64,000 nt of DNA, from positions 1,320,501 to 1,384,500 of the forward strand of contig JAQFVV010000023.1 in assembly GCA_028023455.1 (NCBI GenBank). The letters run 5' to 3'. The DNA is from Epiperipatus broadwayi. Lineage: Eukaryota; Onychophora; Udeonychophora; Euonychophora; Peripatidae. A model generated the notes under the pieces. That model worked only from the letters and a program-made list of their open reading frames with translations. It had not been told where the DNA came from and ran no database searches. The position numbers and the translations under genes were made by a program. Positions 22,150-34,299 of the stretch are shown here, in pieces. The first letter of the stretch is position 1. Each line of letters starts with the position of its first letter.

Positions 22150-22320
22150 GTACCCTCAGGGCAAATGTGATTGTTTAATGGAGAGATAAATAAGGCTGAT
22201 TTTTGTGATAAGATAGACAAATTTTAGTTTATCTAAGAAACAAGTTTAGACATCTTAATATAGATTTTAGTTGTCTAAAATCGGAGTTCAGTTCAAAATA
22301 AGTTTAAAGTTGAGAATAAG
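22150..22320 (+). repeat. Direct repeat flanking the inserted element, right copy
   Basis: The second copy of 20118-20283. It continues into the LTR C sequence (GTTGAGAATAAG), which suggests this copy is the original. Confidence 0.8.
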
Positions 22321-24139
22321 AAGTTTAAAAGAAAGAAGTTGGTCAAAGAAGTCACCTTATTTGATTCTCGATGAGAAGCGAACTGTATCCAGAAATTCCC
22401 ATGGTGATCAACTTTAGAATGATGGGGTAAAAGGCAGTGGGCTGTCTTCCCTCAGAATGGCTTCTTTGCCACCATCAGTTTCCATTCAAAGTCCTGTAAT
22501 TGTGCCTTGAAATGCCAACTAAAGCTGTTCATGGAAGCTGTATCGTAAAACATCATGAATTATGCCATTGCTTGTAAAACTGTGATCACAGAGGAGAACC
22601 AAAGTCTGCTCAAGAACTCTATTTAAAATTTGTGAAATGCTTATGGACTGTCCTTGCAAAGAGAGGAAATTAAAATGTAATCCGAGATCTCATAAACGTT
22701 AAGCTATAGCTATTTTAATAATGTATTTTATATTACGTATTTATCGTGTGTAATTAGTTAATCTTTCCTTGATGCATATTACACTTCTTCTACTTGGGTT
22801 ACCTTTTCTTTTATATGTAAATATGTATAATGTTATATTTTGAATGCCTTATTATAATGTGATTTTAAATTGATTCCTTCAAGCCTGTGCGAGTTGCGTA
22901 AGGAAAACTTATAAATGCTTGTTTGCCATGTTAATTACTAAATTGCAAGCATGCTCCCCCCCTTCACTTTATTAAACTGTATTCAAGATATTATATAATA
23001 TTATATAAATTATTTTAAATAGTTTTTTTTTATTTAAATGTTGTTGAGAGAGGCTGGCCATAAAATAAGTTTAAGAGCGAGTTATTCTGCTATTTTTTGA
23101 ACTGCCCTTTTTATATATATTTTAAAGTTACATTGTGTGTTGTTGGAGAATGTGCTGGAGTATTAAATTTGCTTTACTATTCCCAAGTCCATCAACAGCT
23201 GTGTCCGTGTCTCTGTTTTACTTCGCGATTCCCATTAGAGTGTGGCATAAATATCTCACTGGGAATTTATTTGCATACGTCCCCACAGTTATGAAGTTCC
23301 TGGGTGCGGGCCAGGCTTGAGCTGTGTAAGGACTAGAGATGTCCCAGATAAATGGCAAAATGCCTATCTAAATTTCAAATTTAGTTTTAGTTATTTGTTT
23401 TCGGGTAAAGCCACAGTTTTATCATAGTACTCCATTCTTCGCACTTTATCACTAGCACCATTGCATGCATATTCCCAAAATAATTTCTTAATAACATTAA
23501 TTAAATGAATCCCAGTAATGCGCAGTATAACTTTATCTTAAAATTAGAATCAACATTTGTGCGAGCTTCTCTTATTATCTTAAGGTTCCCTATTCACATT
23601 TAATTAGTTATTTAAATTGCTTTAATACTTTACGTAGCTCACACATACTTATTTTGTAATATAATAGACACATTATAATATAAAATAACTCAAGTTGAAA
23701 TACAAATATTTATGCATATCTTTATTTTGCTATCAAATGTGGAGGGCATATTTTATAATTTTATATGCCTAAATAAATAGTGTAATTATTAAATATTATC
23801 TTTAAATTTATTTCTTTTCTTTATTTATTCGGGGTGCAATCTAAGTTACGTATCATATTAGGTTTATCTTGGGCACATCTATAAGTCATTGTTAAATAAA
23901 CCTAGGGCTATTTTAGATTTAGAGTCTTTTGTTTTCTCCCTGACCACCGGCACCAGCAGGAAATTATACTATTAGTAGCATCAGATATGTTATCATGTAG
24001 AGAGCATTGTGGAATTTAGACTTTGGATTTGAACTTGGGATTTCAGGGAGGTAACCCTTCCTAGTATTGAGTTTCATGTCCAGGGATTAAATTATGCAGT
24101 GTGTTAGCAAGATAGATGAGTTTTGACCTTTACAATATG

Positions 24140-24515
24140 AAAAGAGTTTGGCTATTATTTCAAAAACTTTGCATATTAGTAACAGTGGTCATGTTATAAG
24201 TCTTACCATTTGTTGCTTAATAAAGAAAAATTTGGATTTTTTTTCTGGCAAAATTTGTCCCATTAAATTTTCAAAAATATACAGGTAATTTGTGTACATG
24301 CTATTTTTTTATTAGCATGTATTATGCTTTGAATAATTGCATAGGTCATAATAAATGGAATTAAAATTTAAAGAAGAAAAAATCATTATCTGTTAAAATT
24401 TATGATCATTTCAGTGTACATCCACATATAAATTGAAGTTCATTAATATAAACCACTTAACCCTACACATTTGTTTACATAATATAAATCTCAATTTCTA
24501 TCAAAATATATACAG
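24140..24515. other. AT-rich DNA, no gene seen
   Basis: No coding signature. It lies between the end of LTR C1 and the antisense LINE remnant. Confidence 0.5.
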
Positions 24516-24810
24516 AGATAATGAATTAATGTACTCAATCTCTCTTTTTAGTAATAGTTACATATTTTTTGTTATTGCAGATGTGTGTTTCTTACCAGTA
24601 TCAAAATGTTGTTTCACACTCTTAAGACATTTTTTTTATTTTTTATTTTTTTTTTATATGTCATAGCATCTGTCGGGACGCGAACCCACAACCGTCTGCA
24701 ACCAACTACTTGCTTGCAAGGCGGTTGCGATAACCTCTCGGCTAACAACACTTGACAAGACATTTATTCTCTTCTATGCTCCTCTTGCTAGTTCATAATT
24801 ATACACTGCA
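24516..24810 (-). pseudogene. Antisense RTE-like LINE (copy 2), distal part, split by a SINE
   Basis: Positions 24520-24633 and 24758-24806 are antisense to the LINE region at about 25872-26015. For example AATCTCTCTTTTTAGTAAT, ATTGCAGAT and CATTTATTCTCTTCTA match it. The same copy resumes at 27586. It is therefore one minus-strand LINE cut by two later insertions. It encodes part of the linker between endonuclease and reverse transcriptase and is not functional. Confidence 0.75.
24625..24768 (-). mobile_element. tRNA-derived SINE with target duplication
   Basis: Minus-strand head (about 24750 down): GTTAGCCGAGAGGTTATCGC resembles an A box, and GGGTTCGCGTCCC (about 24670) fits a pol III B box. 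It is followed by an A-rich tail (T runs at 24632-24657 on the plus strand). AAGACATTT flanks it at about 24626 and 24760, an apparent target-site duplication. Stem pairing is too poor and the spacing wrong for a functional tRNA. It sits inside the antisense LINE. Confidence 0.72.
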
Positions 24811-27585
24811 GATCACTTTCAAGTGAAGGAAGATAGCAAGAGTTAGAAGAAGAACTATCTTATATTAAATGGGACTTATTGGATTTTGTGAAGTTAGAAG
24901 AAAAGGTGAAGAAACAATTGATTTAAAAAGTGGACATATACTCTACTATAAAGGTACAAATATTGGAAATACAAGTGGAGTAGGATTCATTATAAATAAA
25001 TAATGGAAGAATAACATTGTGGAGATTGATGGTGTATCGAACAGAGTGGCGAGATTAGTTTTACAATTAATAGTAGATACCAAATACAGATAATTCAGGT
25101 TTATGCCCCAACAAGTTTTCATAGTGATGAAGTAGTAGAAGATTTTTATATGGTTGTACAAAAGGCTTTTGATCAGAGCAAACAACATTTTAAAATTGTT
25201 ATGGGAGACTTTAATGCTAGAATTGGTAAACAAATGAAAATGCTGTAGGTAATTTTGGTTATGGTAATAGAAATGAGAGAGGTCATAGACTTGTGGAGTT
25301 TGCAGAAAAAGAAAAACTTTATTTCATGAATTCTTTTTTTGAGAAAAATTTCAAAAGGAAATGGACATGGGAGCATCCAAATGAAGGTACAGCAGAATTG
25401 GATTATATTTTGACTAACAGAAAATACATATTTCAAGATTGTAATGTTCTTAATAAATTTAACACAGGAAGTGATCATCGATTAGTAAGATGTATGATAC
25501 ATGTTAATGCAAAACTAGGGAGACAAAAATTATTAAGAAAAACAATATTTACAGGTGATATTCCTAATCTTCAGAAACATTCTAATGGATTTAAATTAGA
25601 ACTTACAAATCGGTTTCAAGTATTAATAGATTTTGAACATGATTCAGATTTGAATGACATTAACAGGAAAATAAATGATATACTTTTAAAAACTGCAACA
25701 AAGATAGCTGGTAGAAAAAAGCAGCAATTGACCAATAAAATTTCTACTGAGACTAGAGAATTTATGAAGAAAAGAAGGAATATGGGGATATACAACAATG
25801 ATGCATCAAAAAAGATTGAATATCTCAAATTTTGTAAAATGGTGCAGAAAAGAGTTGAAAATGATATAAGAAAGTATAATTGTGAACTAGCAAGAAAAGC
25901 TGTAGAAGAGAATAAAAGTCTAAAGAGTGTAAAACAACATTTTGTTATTGGTAGGAAATTTATATCTGCAATAAGAAAAAAAGATGGCATTATTACTAAA
26001 AAGAGAGATGACATCATGAAATGTGTAGAAGACTTTTATCAAGAATTATATAGTAATAAAGAACAAATGCCTCGTATACCTATTATATCTTCCGAATTGC
26101 CCAGAATTTTGAATGAGGAAGTGAGACATGCAATTAAATTTATGAAGAAAGGGAAGGCTTCAGGTAATGATGGAATTATAATTGATATATTAAAAGAAGC
26201 AGGTGAAGAATTAGATTTTTTTTTAGCAAAGTTATATACCAAATGTCTAAATGATTAAGATGTACCAGATGATTGGAAGAATGCAGCATTAATATTACTA
26301 TTTAAAAAAGGTGATAAAGAAGATATTAGAAATTGCAGACCTATTAGTCTTTTATCAGTTTTATACAAAATTTTTACTAAGATAATTACAACTCGTCTAC
26401 AGAAAACACTGGATTCCATCAATCCAAGAGAACAAGCTGGATTTAAAAGTGGTTTTAGTACAGTAGATAATATCCAGGTATTGAGAGAAGTTATAGAAAG
26501 GACAAATGAATGTGAGTTGCCATTATGATTAGGATTTGTAGATTATGAAAAGGCATTTGATTCTATAAACATTTCTTCAGTGATTAAAGCATTGGATCAT
26601 CAAGGTGTAGATCCAGGATATTGTCATATTTTAAAATGCAACAGCAACAATTAGATTACATAATGATATTAGGAAAATCAACATTGAAAAGGGTGTAAGA
26701 CAGGGTGGCTCCATATCTCCAAACCTTTTTACAGCAGTATTTTGTGGATTAAAATTGGAAGCTAAAGCTTGAGTGAAAGTAAATGGAGATTATTTAAGTC
26801 ATTTAGATTTTGCAGATGATGTAGTTGTTTTTGAAAATAATGCTTTAGAGTTACAGGAAATGTTGCAGGAGTTATCAGATGAAAATAGGAAAGTAGAACT
26901 AAAGATAAATGTTAAAAAGACTAAAGTAATGTTTAATAGATTTTCTCAAAATATGAAAATAAAGATTGATTTTGATGAGTTAGAAGAAGTTAACAGTTAC
27001 AAATACCTTGGTCAGATTATTAATACAGATGGAAACATAATGGATGAAATTAATCATAGAATTAAACTTGGTTGGAGTGCTTTTGGTAGAAATAACTTGA
27101 TACTAAAAGGAAATATGCCTATGTGTTTGAAAAGGAAGGTTTTTAATAAATGTGTTTTGCCAGTTCTTACTTATGGATCTGAGACTTGGACACTTAATAG
27201 AAGAAAAATACAGAGACTTCAGACCACTCAAAGAAGTATGGAGAGATGCATGTTGGGAGTAACAAGAAGAGATTGAAAATGCAATGTATGGGTAAGAGAA
27301 CAAACAGGTGTTACTGACCTCATTGAAAAAATTAAAAGACTGAAGTGGAGTTGGGCTGGACATATTGCTAGAAGAGATGATAATAGATGGATAATTGAAA
27401 TTTTAAGCTGGATTCCAATAGATTTAAAAGACCCAGAAAGAGACCACATGTGAGATGGATGGATGAAATAAGTAAGTGTGCAGGGTTGATGTGGAGAAGA
27501 GAAGCTAAAGATAGGAAAAGATGGATTGAATTTGGAGAGACCTTCATCCTGCAGTGGATTTATAATGGTTGATGATGATGATGAT
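24811..27585 (+). pseudogene. RTE-like LINE, endonuclease-reverse transcriptase (copy 1)
   Basis: Order along the element: apurinic-type endonuclease (KWDLLDF-like start near 24870; C-terminal TAELDYILTNRKY and GSDHRLVR at 25396-25490), linker, then reverse transcriptase. The RT has NAALILLFKKGDKEDIRNCR, RPISLLSVLYKIF, EQAGFK, GFVDYEKAFDS (26533), GVRQGGSISPNLF (26694), the catalytic FADD (26809), the KTKVM and YKYLGQII blocks and the C-terminal LTYGSETWTLNRRKI and GHIARRDDNRW. Length 2.8 kb is near full size. In-frame stops at 26256, 26526, 26770 and 27274 and frameshifts near 25240 and 26635 make it dead. The longest intact piece is 25293-26258 (321 residues). The GAT-repeat tail (27569-27585) is typical of RTE-clade LINEs. 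It inserted into copy 2 in the opposite orientation, 5'-truncated relative to it. Confidence 0.9.
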
Positions 27586-28760
27586 ATCATTATCAACTTT
27601 TTTCACATCATGCTACAAAATTTGAGAAATTTAATCTTTCTTAATGCATCATTTTTGTATTTCATATTACTTTTTTTTTATAAATTCTCTAGGTTCAGTA
27701 GAAATTTTAATGATCACTTGCTATTTTTTCTATTAATTATCTTTCTTGCAGTTTTTAAAAGTTTATCAGGTATGTTCCTATTGATTTCATTTAAATCTGA
27801 ATCATGTTCAAAATCTGCTAATATTTGAAAACGATTTGAAAGTTCTAATTTAAATTCATTAGAAAGTTTTTGTATCAACTGTGAATATTTTTTTTTTTTT
27901 TGTAATTATTTTTTGTCTCTCTAGTTTTGCATTAATATGTATCTTAATCTCACTAATCAATGATCACTTCCTATGTTGAATTTATTAAGAACATTACAAT
28001 CTTGAAATATATATTTTCTATTAGTCAAAATATAATCTAATTCTGCCTTACTTTCATTTGGATACTTTCATGTCCATTTTCTTTTAACATTTTTCTCAAA
28101 AATAAAAATTTATAATATAAAGTTTTCTTTTTCTGCAAATTGTAAAAGTTTATGACCTCTTTTATTTCTATTACTCTAACCAAATTTATCTACAGCACTT
28201 TTATCTTTCAATTGTTTGCCAATTCTGGAATTAAAGCCTCCCATAACAATTTTAAAATGTTGTTTAGTCTAATCAAAAAGCTTTTGTACATATATATAAA
28301 AATCATCTACTACTTCATCACTATGAGAACTTGTTGTGGCTTAAACCTGAATTTTCTGGATTTGGTATCTGCTATTAAGTTGAAAACTAATTTTGCCACT
28401 CTGTTCAACACACCATTAATCTCCACAATGTCTTTCTTTCACTTTTTATTTATAATGAATCCTATTCCTCTTGTACTTTCAATATTTATGCCTTTGTAGT
28501 AGAATACATGTCCGCTTTTTAACTTAATTGTCTCTTCAACTTTTCTTCTAACTTCACAAAGTCCAATAATGTCCCATTTAATATGACACAGTTTTTTTTC
28601 AATTCTTGCAATATTCCTTTCCTTGAAAGTGATCTGCAAGGTCATCATCAAATGGCAGTCTGGGCTCACAATCTGGGGATTCTTAGCACCTTCCACCTTT
28701 GCCCACCAACTGCTGCCTCAGCTGGTGACTTTAAAGACTTCTGGGAATAAGGGCCATGAT
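27586..28760 (-). pseudogene. Antisense RTE-like LINE (copy 2), 5' half with endonuclease
   Basis: On the minus strand 28696-28439 reads ITFKERNIARIEKKLCHIKW, DIIGLCEVRRKVEETIKLKS, GHVFYYKGINIESTRGIGF: the N-terminal endonuclease region of the same family as copy 1. Further down (28380-27590) come the rest of the endonuclease and the linker, with many shifts. It ends at TATCATTATCAAC, matching about 25860-25872 of copy 1, where the sense copy inserted. About 12 bases of target seem lost and no target duplication is visible. The 5' end extends further than in copy 1, to roughly 28700-28760. Confidence 0.85.
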
Positions 28761-29639
28761 TTAAATAATTCACATGCACATTCATTCTGCCTTCAAGAAA
28801 ACTGAATTGATATTTCAGTTAAGAGTTATTAGACAACTGAGAAGAATGGCAATGGGGTTTTCTGATCTTCAATTCAGAGATAAAATGCCAATAAATTCAT
28901 CATGCTGGCTAATGCATGTTGGTGAGTATCCTATACATTTTTGTATATTATATGAATAATCACATAGTAATAATACCTGCAATGACAAGAACTTATGAAG
29001 TGGACATTAAGAATTTGCCCTGCTCGGTACTTTTAAGACTTCCAAGAGGAATCAAAAGGTCTCCTTTCAGTTATAAAATATAAAATTCATTTGAAATAGA
29101 TATTTGTAATTATGTATTGTACCTATATTGATATAGGCACATATAATTTTATCTAAAATTATATTATTAAAATATCTTGTTAAAGAAAAACATAAAAAAA
29201 TGTTGAAGGTTCTTCGTTTGTTTTTGAAAAGATAAAAATAAATGTTTTCTGTTGGTTTGAAAAAAAACTACAATTAATTAATCAAAAGGGGGAGGGGAGT
29301 CTGCTTGAGAAATTAAACTAAGGGTTATAAAAGGAAGTAAAGAGATTTTATTAGATTAAAAATATAATTTAAAAGGTTAAAATACAAATCTCTTTTCATT
29401 CAAGTTTAATAAAGAAAAAATAATGTTAAAAAAAATAGTAAATTGTATTAAAAATAAGTGTATATATGTGCGATTTGTAAATAAATAAAAGTTGGAAATA
29501 AAAAAGATTATCATTGAAAAACACGGCAATGGCTATTAGATATTAATTAATATAAAACAATATGTTTTGCATGGCTATTACTAATTAAGCAATCTTCCAA
29601 AATACATTTATCAAATGATTATCACTGGAATTTTGACAA
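28761..29639. other. AT-rich DNA, no gene seen
   Basis: No coding signature recognised. Confidence 0.5.
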
Positions 29640-30790
29640 CAGATCTTTGAAGGAGATATTACAATGACAACACGTCAGGTATAAATAGACTTTTTTTATT
29701 GGACAGTAGGTCAGTTCACAAAAGTAATTGAGTTGTGCAGTTCAGAAATTAATTGAGTCAGTTAACAAACAAAATCATTGAAAGATTTTGGGAATTCGCT
29801 CTCCACAGCCTAAAAAGACCGATGAAAACAGAAGATCTGCATGAAATAATGTCAAGTAACAACTTAAAAATCTAATAGTAATAATCGTGAAAATCAGAAC
29901 CTCACTAAGGAAAAGTCACCTCGGTAAGATTATAATGGAAATATCCTCCAAAGAGCACCAAAGAGAACAAAATTCTACGTCTACATTAAAAAACCTAGGA
30001 AAAAATTTTCTTATTTCGTTTATACTGTAATAGCATTGTTGCTTAATTCGTACGAATCTTTCAAGAGTCTAATTATATGAACTTTATATCATAATAAATG
30101 AACTATTGATATGTGTGATTAAATTAATGTATGTAATACTTTATTATTATTATGTGTGTACATGAGTTAATATGTGCGTGATCATCGTATCAATATTTAT
30201 TAGTTAAATTAGAGTGTTCTGTTATAAAATCTATAGGAATATTTAAACTATTTAGAAATGTTAATTTAAAAATATGCGTGTGTTTTTATTAGAATTATAA
30301 AATGTTTAAATTTAGTAAATAAATGTTAGTTAATAAATTGTCTTTAAAATTAAACTTTATTTGTCGGTCAATTCTTTTTATCAATTCTTTTACAATTCTT
30401 TTTATAAATTCCTTTTACAATTCTTTATCAAGTCTTTTAACCACTAATTATGTATAATCTATTAGTGATTACAAACAGCTGAGCTAGTCGTGGATTTAGG
30501 TGTTGAGTTAGTGGCCATTGCTCAAAGTGCGTTATTTATTCATCCTTGAATAGATAGCTGGCACCCGTGTTTATACACAAACAAAAAAAAGTGCTTTGAA
30601 CTTGGTGTTGAACTCAACAGCCGAGAAGAAGCTATGTCCTGGAAATGTAATGCTAGTTATATACTTTATAGCTATCGTGAGGGCATACATACTCTCCGAG
30701 TATGTTCTTCTAACCCTAAGAGGCCGGTGTTTCGAATGCACACATTCGAAAACGGTTCAGTATATAATAAAAGTGTTTTAATTGCAGTTT
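29640..30790 (+). other. Possible decayed LTR-like repeat
   Basis: The stretch 29660-30000 is less AT-rich, begins with a TATA box (29680-29688) and lacks coding potential, like the promoter regions of the LTRs elsewhere in the window. A less AT-rich block at 30480-30780 contains GGTGTTTCGAATGCACAC. Tandem TCTTTT-ACAATTC units lie at 30366-30440. LTR ends could not be placed, so this is only a suggestion. Confidence 0.3.
29680..29688 (+). promoter_or_regulatory. TATA-box candidate
   Basis: TATAAATAG followed by a T run and GGACAGTAGGTCAG. It resembles the D promoter but the surrounding element is not defined. Confidence 0.3.
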
Positions 30791-32515
30791 ATTGATGTTG
30801 GAAGTTATTTATATATCAATATAATATGTTATGCCTACATACACGTACCCTGCATATATAAATACACACACTATATATAATTATAAATATATATAAACCT
30901 CATATATGTTAATTTCTATTGTTACTTATACATCACAAAATATGAATAGTAGTAGTACTGTAATTGGAAAGTTTCAAATCATCAAGCCACTAAAACTTAA
31001 AACAGGAAAAATTATTAATGTACAAAGTAAGAAAGACATAGATTTTTGCTGATAGATGATTACAATCGAGTTAAAAATAGATAATGGTGAAATGGACTTT
31101 GTTGTAGAAATCATTCAGAAATTGAATATTTATTTTCTTTATTTGGAAAAAAAATTTTTTTTATATAAAATAATATTTTATACTAATTATAATGGTTAAT
31201 TTTAGTTTGTTCTATTAGAAAAGAAAAAAAGTGATTATTAATAATAATAAAAAGAAAGATATATATTTTATTTTAAAGGAAAATAACCAAATTTAGTTAG
31301 GTTAACTTTATTAAATTTCCTTTTTTTTAATTATTTATCAAAAAAATAAAAAACTACAAAGAGAATTTTTTTAATAAACAAAGATAAATTTTATCCTGCA
31401 ATTTTATAATTAAGTTTCCTATTATTTAAAATTCTCTTTTTAACACATATTCATTACCTACATTCTTAATATTAAAAAAATATTTTATCTATAAAAAGAA
31501 AAAGTCTCAATAATTTATCACATCATAGTTTTGTATTTGGAAATTGTTGTTTTTTTTCTTTTTGGCAAAGTCAAATTTAACTTTTAAATCAAATCAGTAT
31601 TTTAGCTTTGATTCATTTATAAAAGAATTAATAATATTTGTGGGAGATTATGACTTAAAATTAGGAATATTGGAAGATTAATTGGGGTTTTTTTTTCCAG
31701 AGAGAATAAGATCATAACAGTTAATGTATAGTTTACAATAATTTATACTTGGAAGTTCCAAAGGCAGAAATCGCATATCGATTCAAGATTGATTTACTAA
31801 CAGTAGTAGATATGTATTTATATATTTTGTAATTTATACTGATTTCACTTATATTTTAATGATTATAGCATTGACATAAACTTGTATGGGAATAAAAAAA
31901 ACTGATATAAGAAATAGATTACTGATAAGTTAGAGAAGAATATTAGAAACGTTTTCAAGTATGTATGTCTCCCATACAAATTGTAATTTACTTTTAAGTA
32001 TTAATGTAGATGCCTGAAACAGCAGATTATAGTGAACTTTATGTAATCAAGATTTATACTTGTAAATACACACACATTCGTGATATTATTTAATTTAAAT
32101 ATTATACATATTAAGATATCAACAAAAATAATTGACTTAAAAATAGAATAAGTAGTTATAAAAAAGATATATATTAATAAATCAGAAGTAAAAAAGAGAG
32201 CTAGCACTTAATTGATTGATTGATTATTACATTGCTTGTTCACACAAGAAATTTTTTGAATTGTTATTTCGAAATTCATAATTTTTAACTTAATATATTT
32301 TTAACAATGAATGGTGATTTCACAAACAAACAGGGAGCAGCTGTATATTAGATTAGAAGATAAGTGGGAAATTATGAAATAAATTTGATTAAAAGTGTAC
32401 ATTTTTAAAAATTCAAAGGCAGCTTTTGCACAGATTATAAGTTATGAGACAAATAAAATTATAATTTTAATATATATGTAATTTATTAATATAATTTAGT
32501 TACATTTCTAGAAAT
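30791..32515. other. AT-rich DNA, no gene seen
   Basis: Very AT-rich with homopolymer runs. No coding or repeat signature recognised. Confidence 0.5.
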
Positions 32516-32519
32516 TTAT

Positions 32520-33240
32520 AGAAATGTATAGTCTTACAAGGTTTGATGAAAAATCAACTAACCTCTTGCAGAATCGGTGTTTGTCCTCAATCAAACTTGA
32601 CATCATTAGTTATTTGGAAATCAATTGAGATCACATCAAACTTATAAACTCAGATTTTATTTAAAGGGACATGCAACACTCAATTTGATATTAAAGTTTG
32701 AATGTGAATTTTAGTAGGAATTCAACCAAAATCTTCTATGTATTCTTGCCTTTGAATAAATATTTTAAATATGTAAATATTAATCAATTTTATACCATGT
32801 AAATATGTTTTTTATTAATTTTATTTATTTACACAATTTATAGAAATTTATAGTCACATAAAAAATACTAAAACATAGGGTTTTTTTTACATTAATATTT
32901 AGAATATCAAAACATAAACTTATAGTCATTTATATGGCAACATTTGATGAAACATCAATTGATTTCTTACAGGAACCATGTTTTTGTCAATTAACATTAG
33001 CTACTTTGGAGACCTGTTGAAATCACATCAAACATGCCACCTCAATTTTTATTTAAATATATTTCAACTCTCAATTCAATTTTAAAGTTTGGATAGTAAT
33101 TATGTTCAAATTTCAAAATGAGTGTTGTGAGTTTATTTTAATGGAACTGAGTTATATTTGATGTGATCTAGTATTCCAAATAGTTAATGAATGTGTCCTG
33201 AAAAACAGTTTAGCTGATTTTTTTGTTAAATGCCATGTAT
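32520..33240. repeat. Three diverged copies of one repeat, the third inverted
   Basis: About 32520-32735 and 32890-33105 are direct copies sharing TTTGATGAAA-ATCAA, GATCACATCAAAC/AATCACATCAAAC and ATTTTAAAGTTTG-like blocks. About 33085-33240 matches the same unit in reverse complement (TTTGATGTGATCTAGTATTCC, TCCTGAAAAACAG). Copies 2 and 3 therefore form a foldback. Confidence 0.65.
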
Positions 33241-33509
33241 ATATGAAAGATATATTTTGCAAGTTCATCCATATAAGATTTTAATTAGATAGTCTAACAT
33301 TTTGACTTGATCACACAAGCCTTCAACTGTACTGAAAATAGTGTCTATAAAGATAGTTGTAAATGTGTTGTAAACAATGTTCACAACAATTGTTAAAGTT
33401 TAACAATTAGAAAAAATAAGTATATAAAATTAAGCAAATTGAAAAATAAATAAACAACAAATAAAAAATGCACAATATTCAGAGTAATTTGTTTTAAAAT
33501 TTTTTTTCT

Positions 33510-33827
33510 AAATATGATGAAGTTTATATGTGTCATTTAGTTTGTTAATACAATTTGGCCTTTTTAGTATCTCAATAGCTTCTCTGATCTTACATTGGTG
33601 TAGGTTTTTACATCTGATAGGATCCTGATCTTAGAAAAATGATTATTGTGACCTGAATCCATCCCATGGATTGAGAGTATTGTTGGTGGTGAATATTACT
33701 TTATTTACTGCATTAGCATGTTTATCCTTTCTAGTACTGATGTGACAATTGCTCATACTCACATAAGAAGTCTTACAAATGCCACATGAAATGTCATAAA
33801 CTCCTTGATCTTCAAAAGGGATTGAAT
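33510..33827 (-). pseudogene. Penelope-like element: GIY-YIG fragment 3
   Basis: Minus-strand frame from 33827: IPFEDQGVYDISCGICKTSY, then VSMSNCHISTRKDKHANAV. Family members read GVYxIxC..C...YIGxT...ISTRxKEH. Here the YIG equivalent has become YVS and the EH equivalent KH. After a stop the tail REAIEILKRPNCINK appears near 33575, equal to the tail of fragment 1. It is 5'-truncated at a TA run (33828-33849) and lacks the reverse transcriptase. Confidence 0.75.
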
Positions 33828-33849
33828 GAATATATATATATATATATAT
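33828..33849. repeat. TA microsatellite, insertion site of element B
   Basis: A run of TA directly before TGTAACAAGC. The matching TA run after the element is at 39043-39052. Confidence 0.9.
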
Positions 33850-34290
33850 TGTAACAAGCACAGACGACGTTACATTGTGTTTTTATTATTAAACATGTTC
33901 GCATTTAAAAATTTTCTTTAAGAATTAAAAATTGAAATTAAATATCATCTTAAACTCGTATATATAAATCGCACAGATAAAAAAAAAAAAAAATTATTAA
34001 AATAAAACTTTATTAAAAATAGAAAGGTATTTTAAAAACAAAAACTTAAAAAGATTTAGAGATAAAAATATATCTTTAATCTTGGAAAACACATTAATTA
34101 ATCAGAAATGGAAATGATTGTTTTAATTAGTTAAATGTAAACTAGCCTTGGGCATTTAAATGTAAAAGCATCGGTCAGATAGGAAAACAATAGAAACTAA
34201 TAGCCAATGAAGAGAAAAGCAATGGAATCGGACCTCAGCGAAAAGACCATCTCATCGATGATGCAATGTAAATTCAATCCTTCAAATTAA

Positions 34291-34299
34291 TATAAAAAG
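34291..34299 (+). promoter_or_regulatory. TATA box of 5' LTR B
   Basis: TATAAAAAG about 440 bases into the LTR, close to the position in element A (about 475). Confidence 0.6.

Larger units (their letters stand above)
19425..24136 (+). mobile_element. LTR C, copy 1, interrupted by a 1.9-kb insertion
   Basis: Co-linear with 60895-63713 over most of its length, at moderate identity. Shared blocks include ATTGAAACAGTAAA (19427/60899), GCTCGTATnA (about 19655/61050), a stretch near 22440/61870 with CCCTCAGAATGGC/CCCTCAGAATAGC, and AGAGTCTTTTGTTT...CCCTGA (23919/63498). It ends ...TTTACAAT at 24136. The part 20284-22140 is absent from copy 2 and is an insertion. No primer-binding site follows the end, which fits a solo or 3' LTR. 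The 5' limit is uncertain. Confidence 0.6.

Noticed and set aside
24660-24755. Possible functional tRNA gene on the minus strand
   Set aside because: A- and B-box-like motifs are present but acceptor and T stems do not pair well. It has an A-rich tail and flanking duplication, so it is a SINE head.
27226-27596. Minus-strand open frames of 86 and 122 residues
   Set aside because: They are antisense shadows of the sense LINE C-terminal region.
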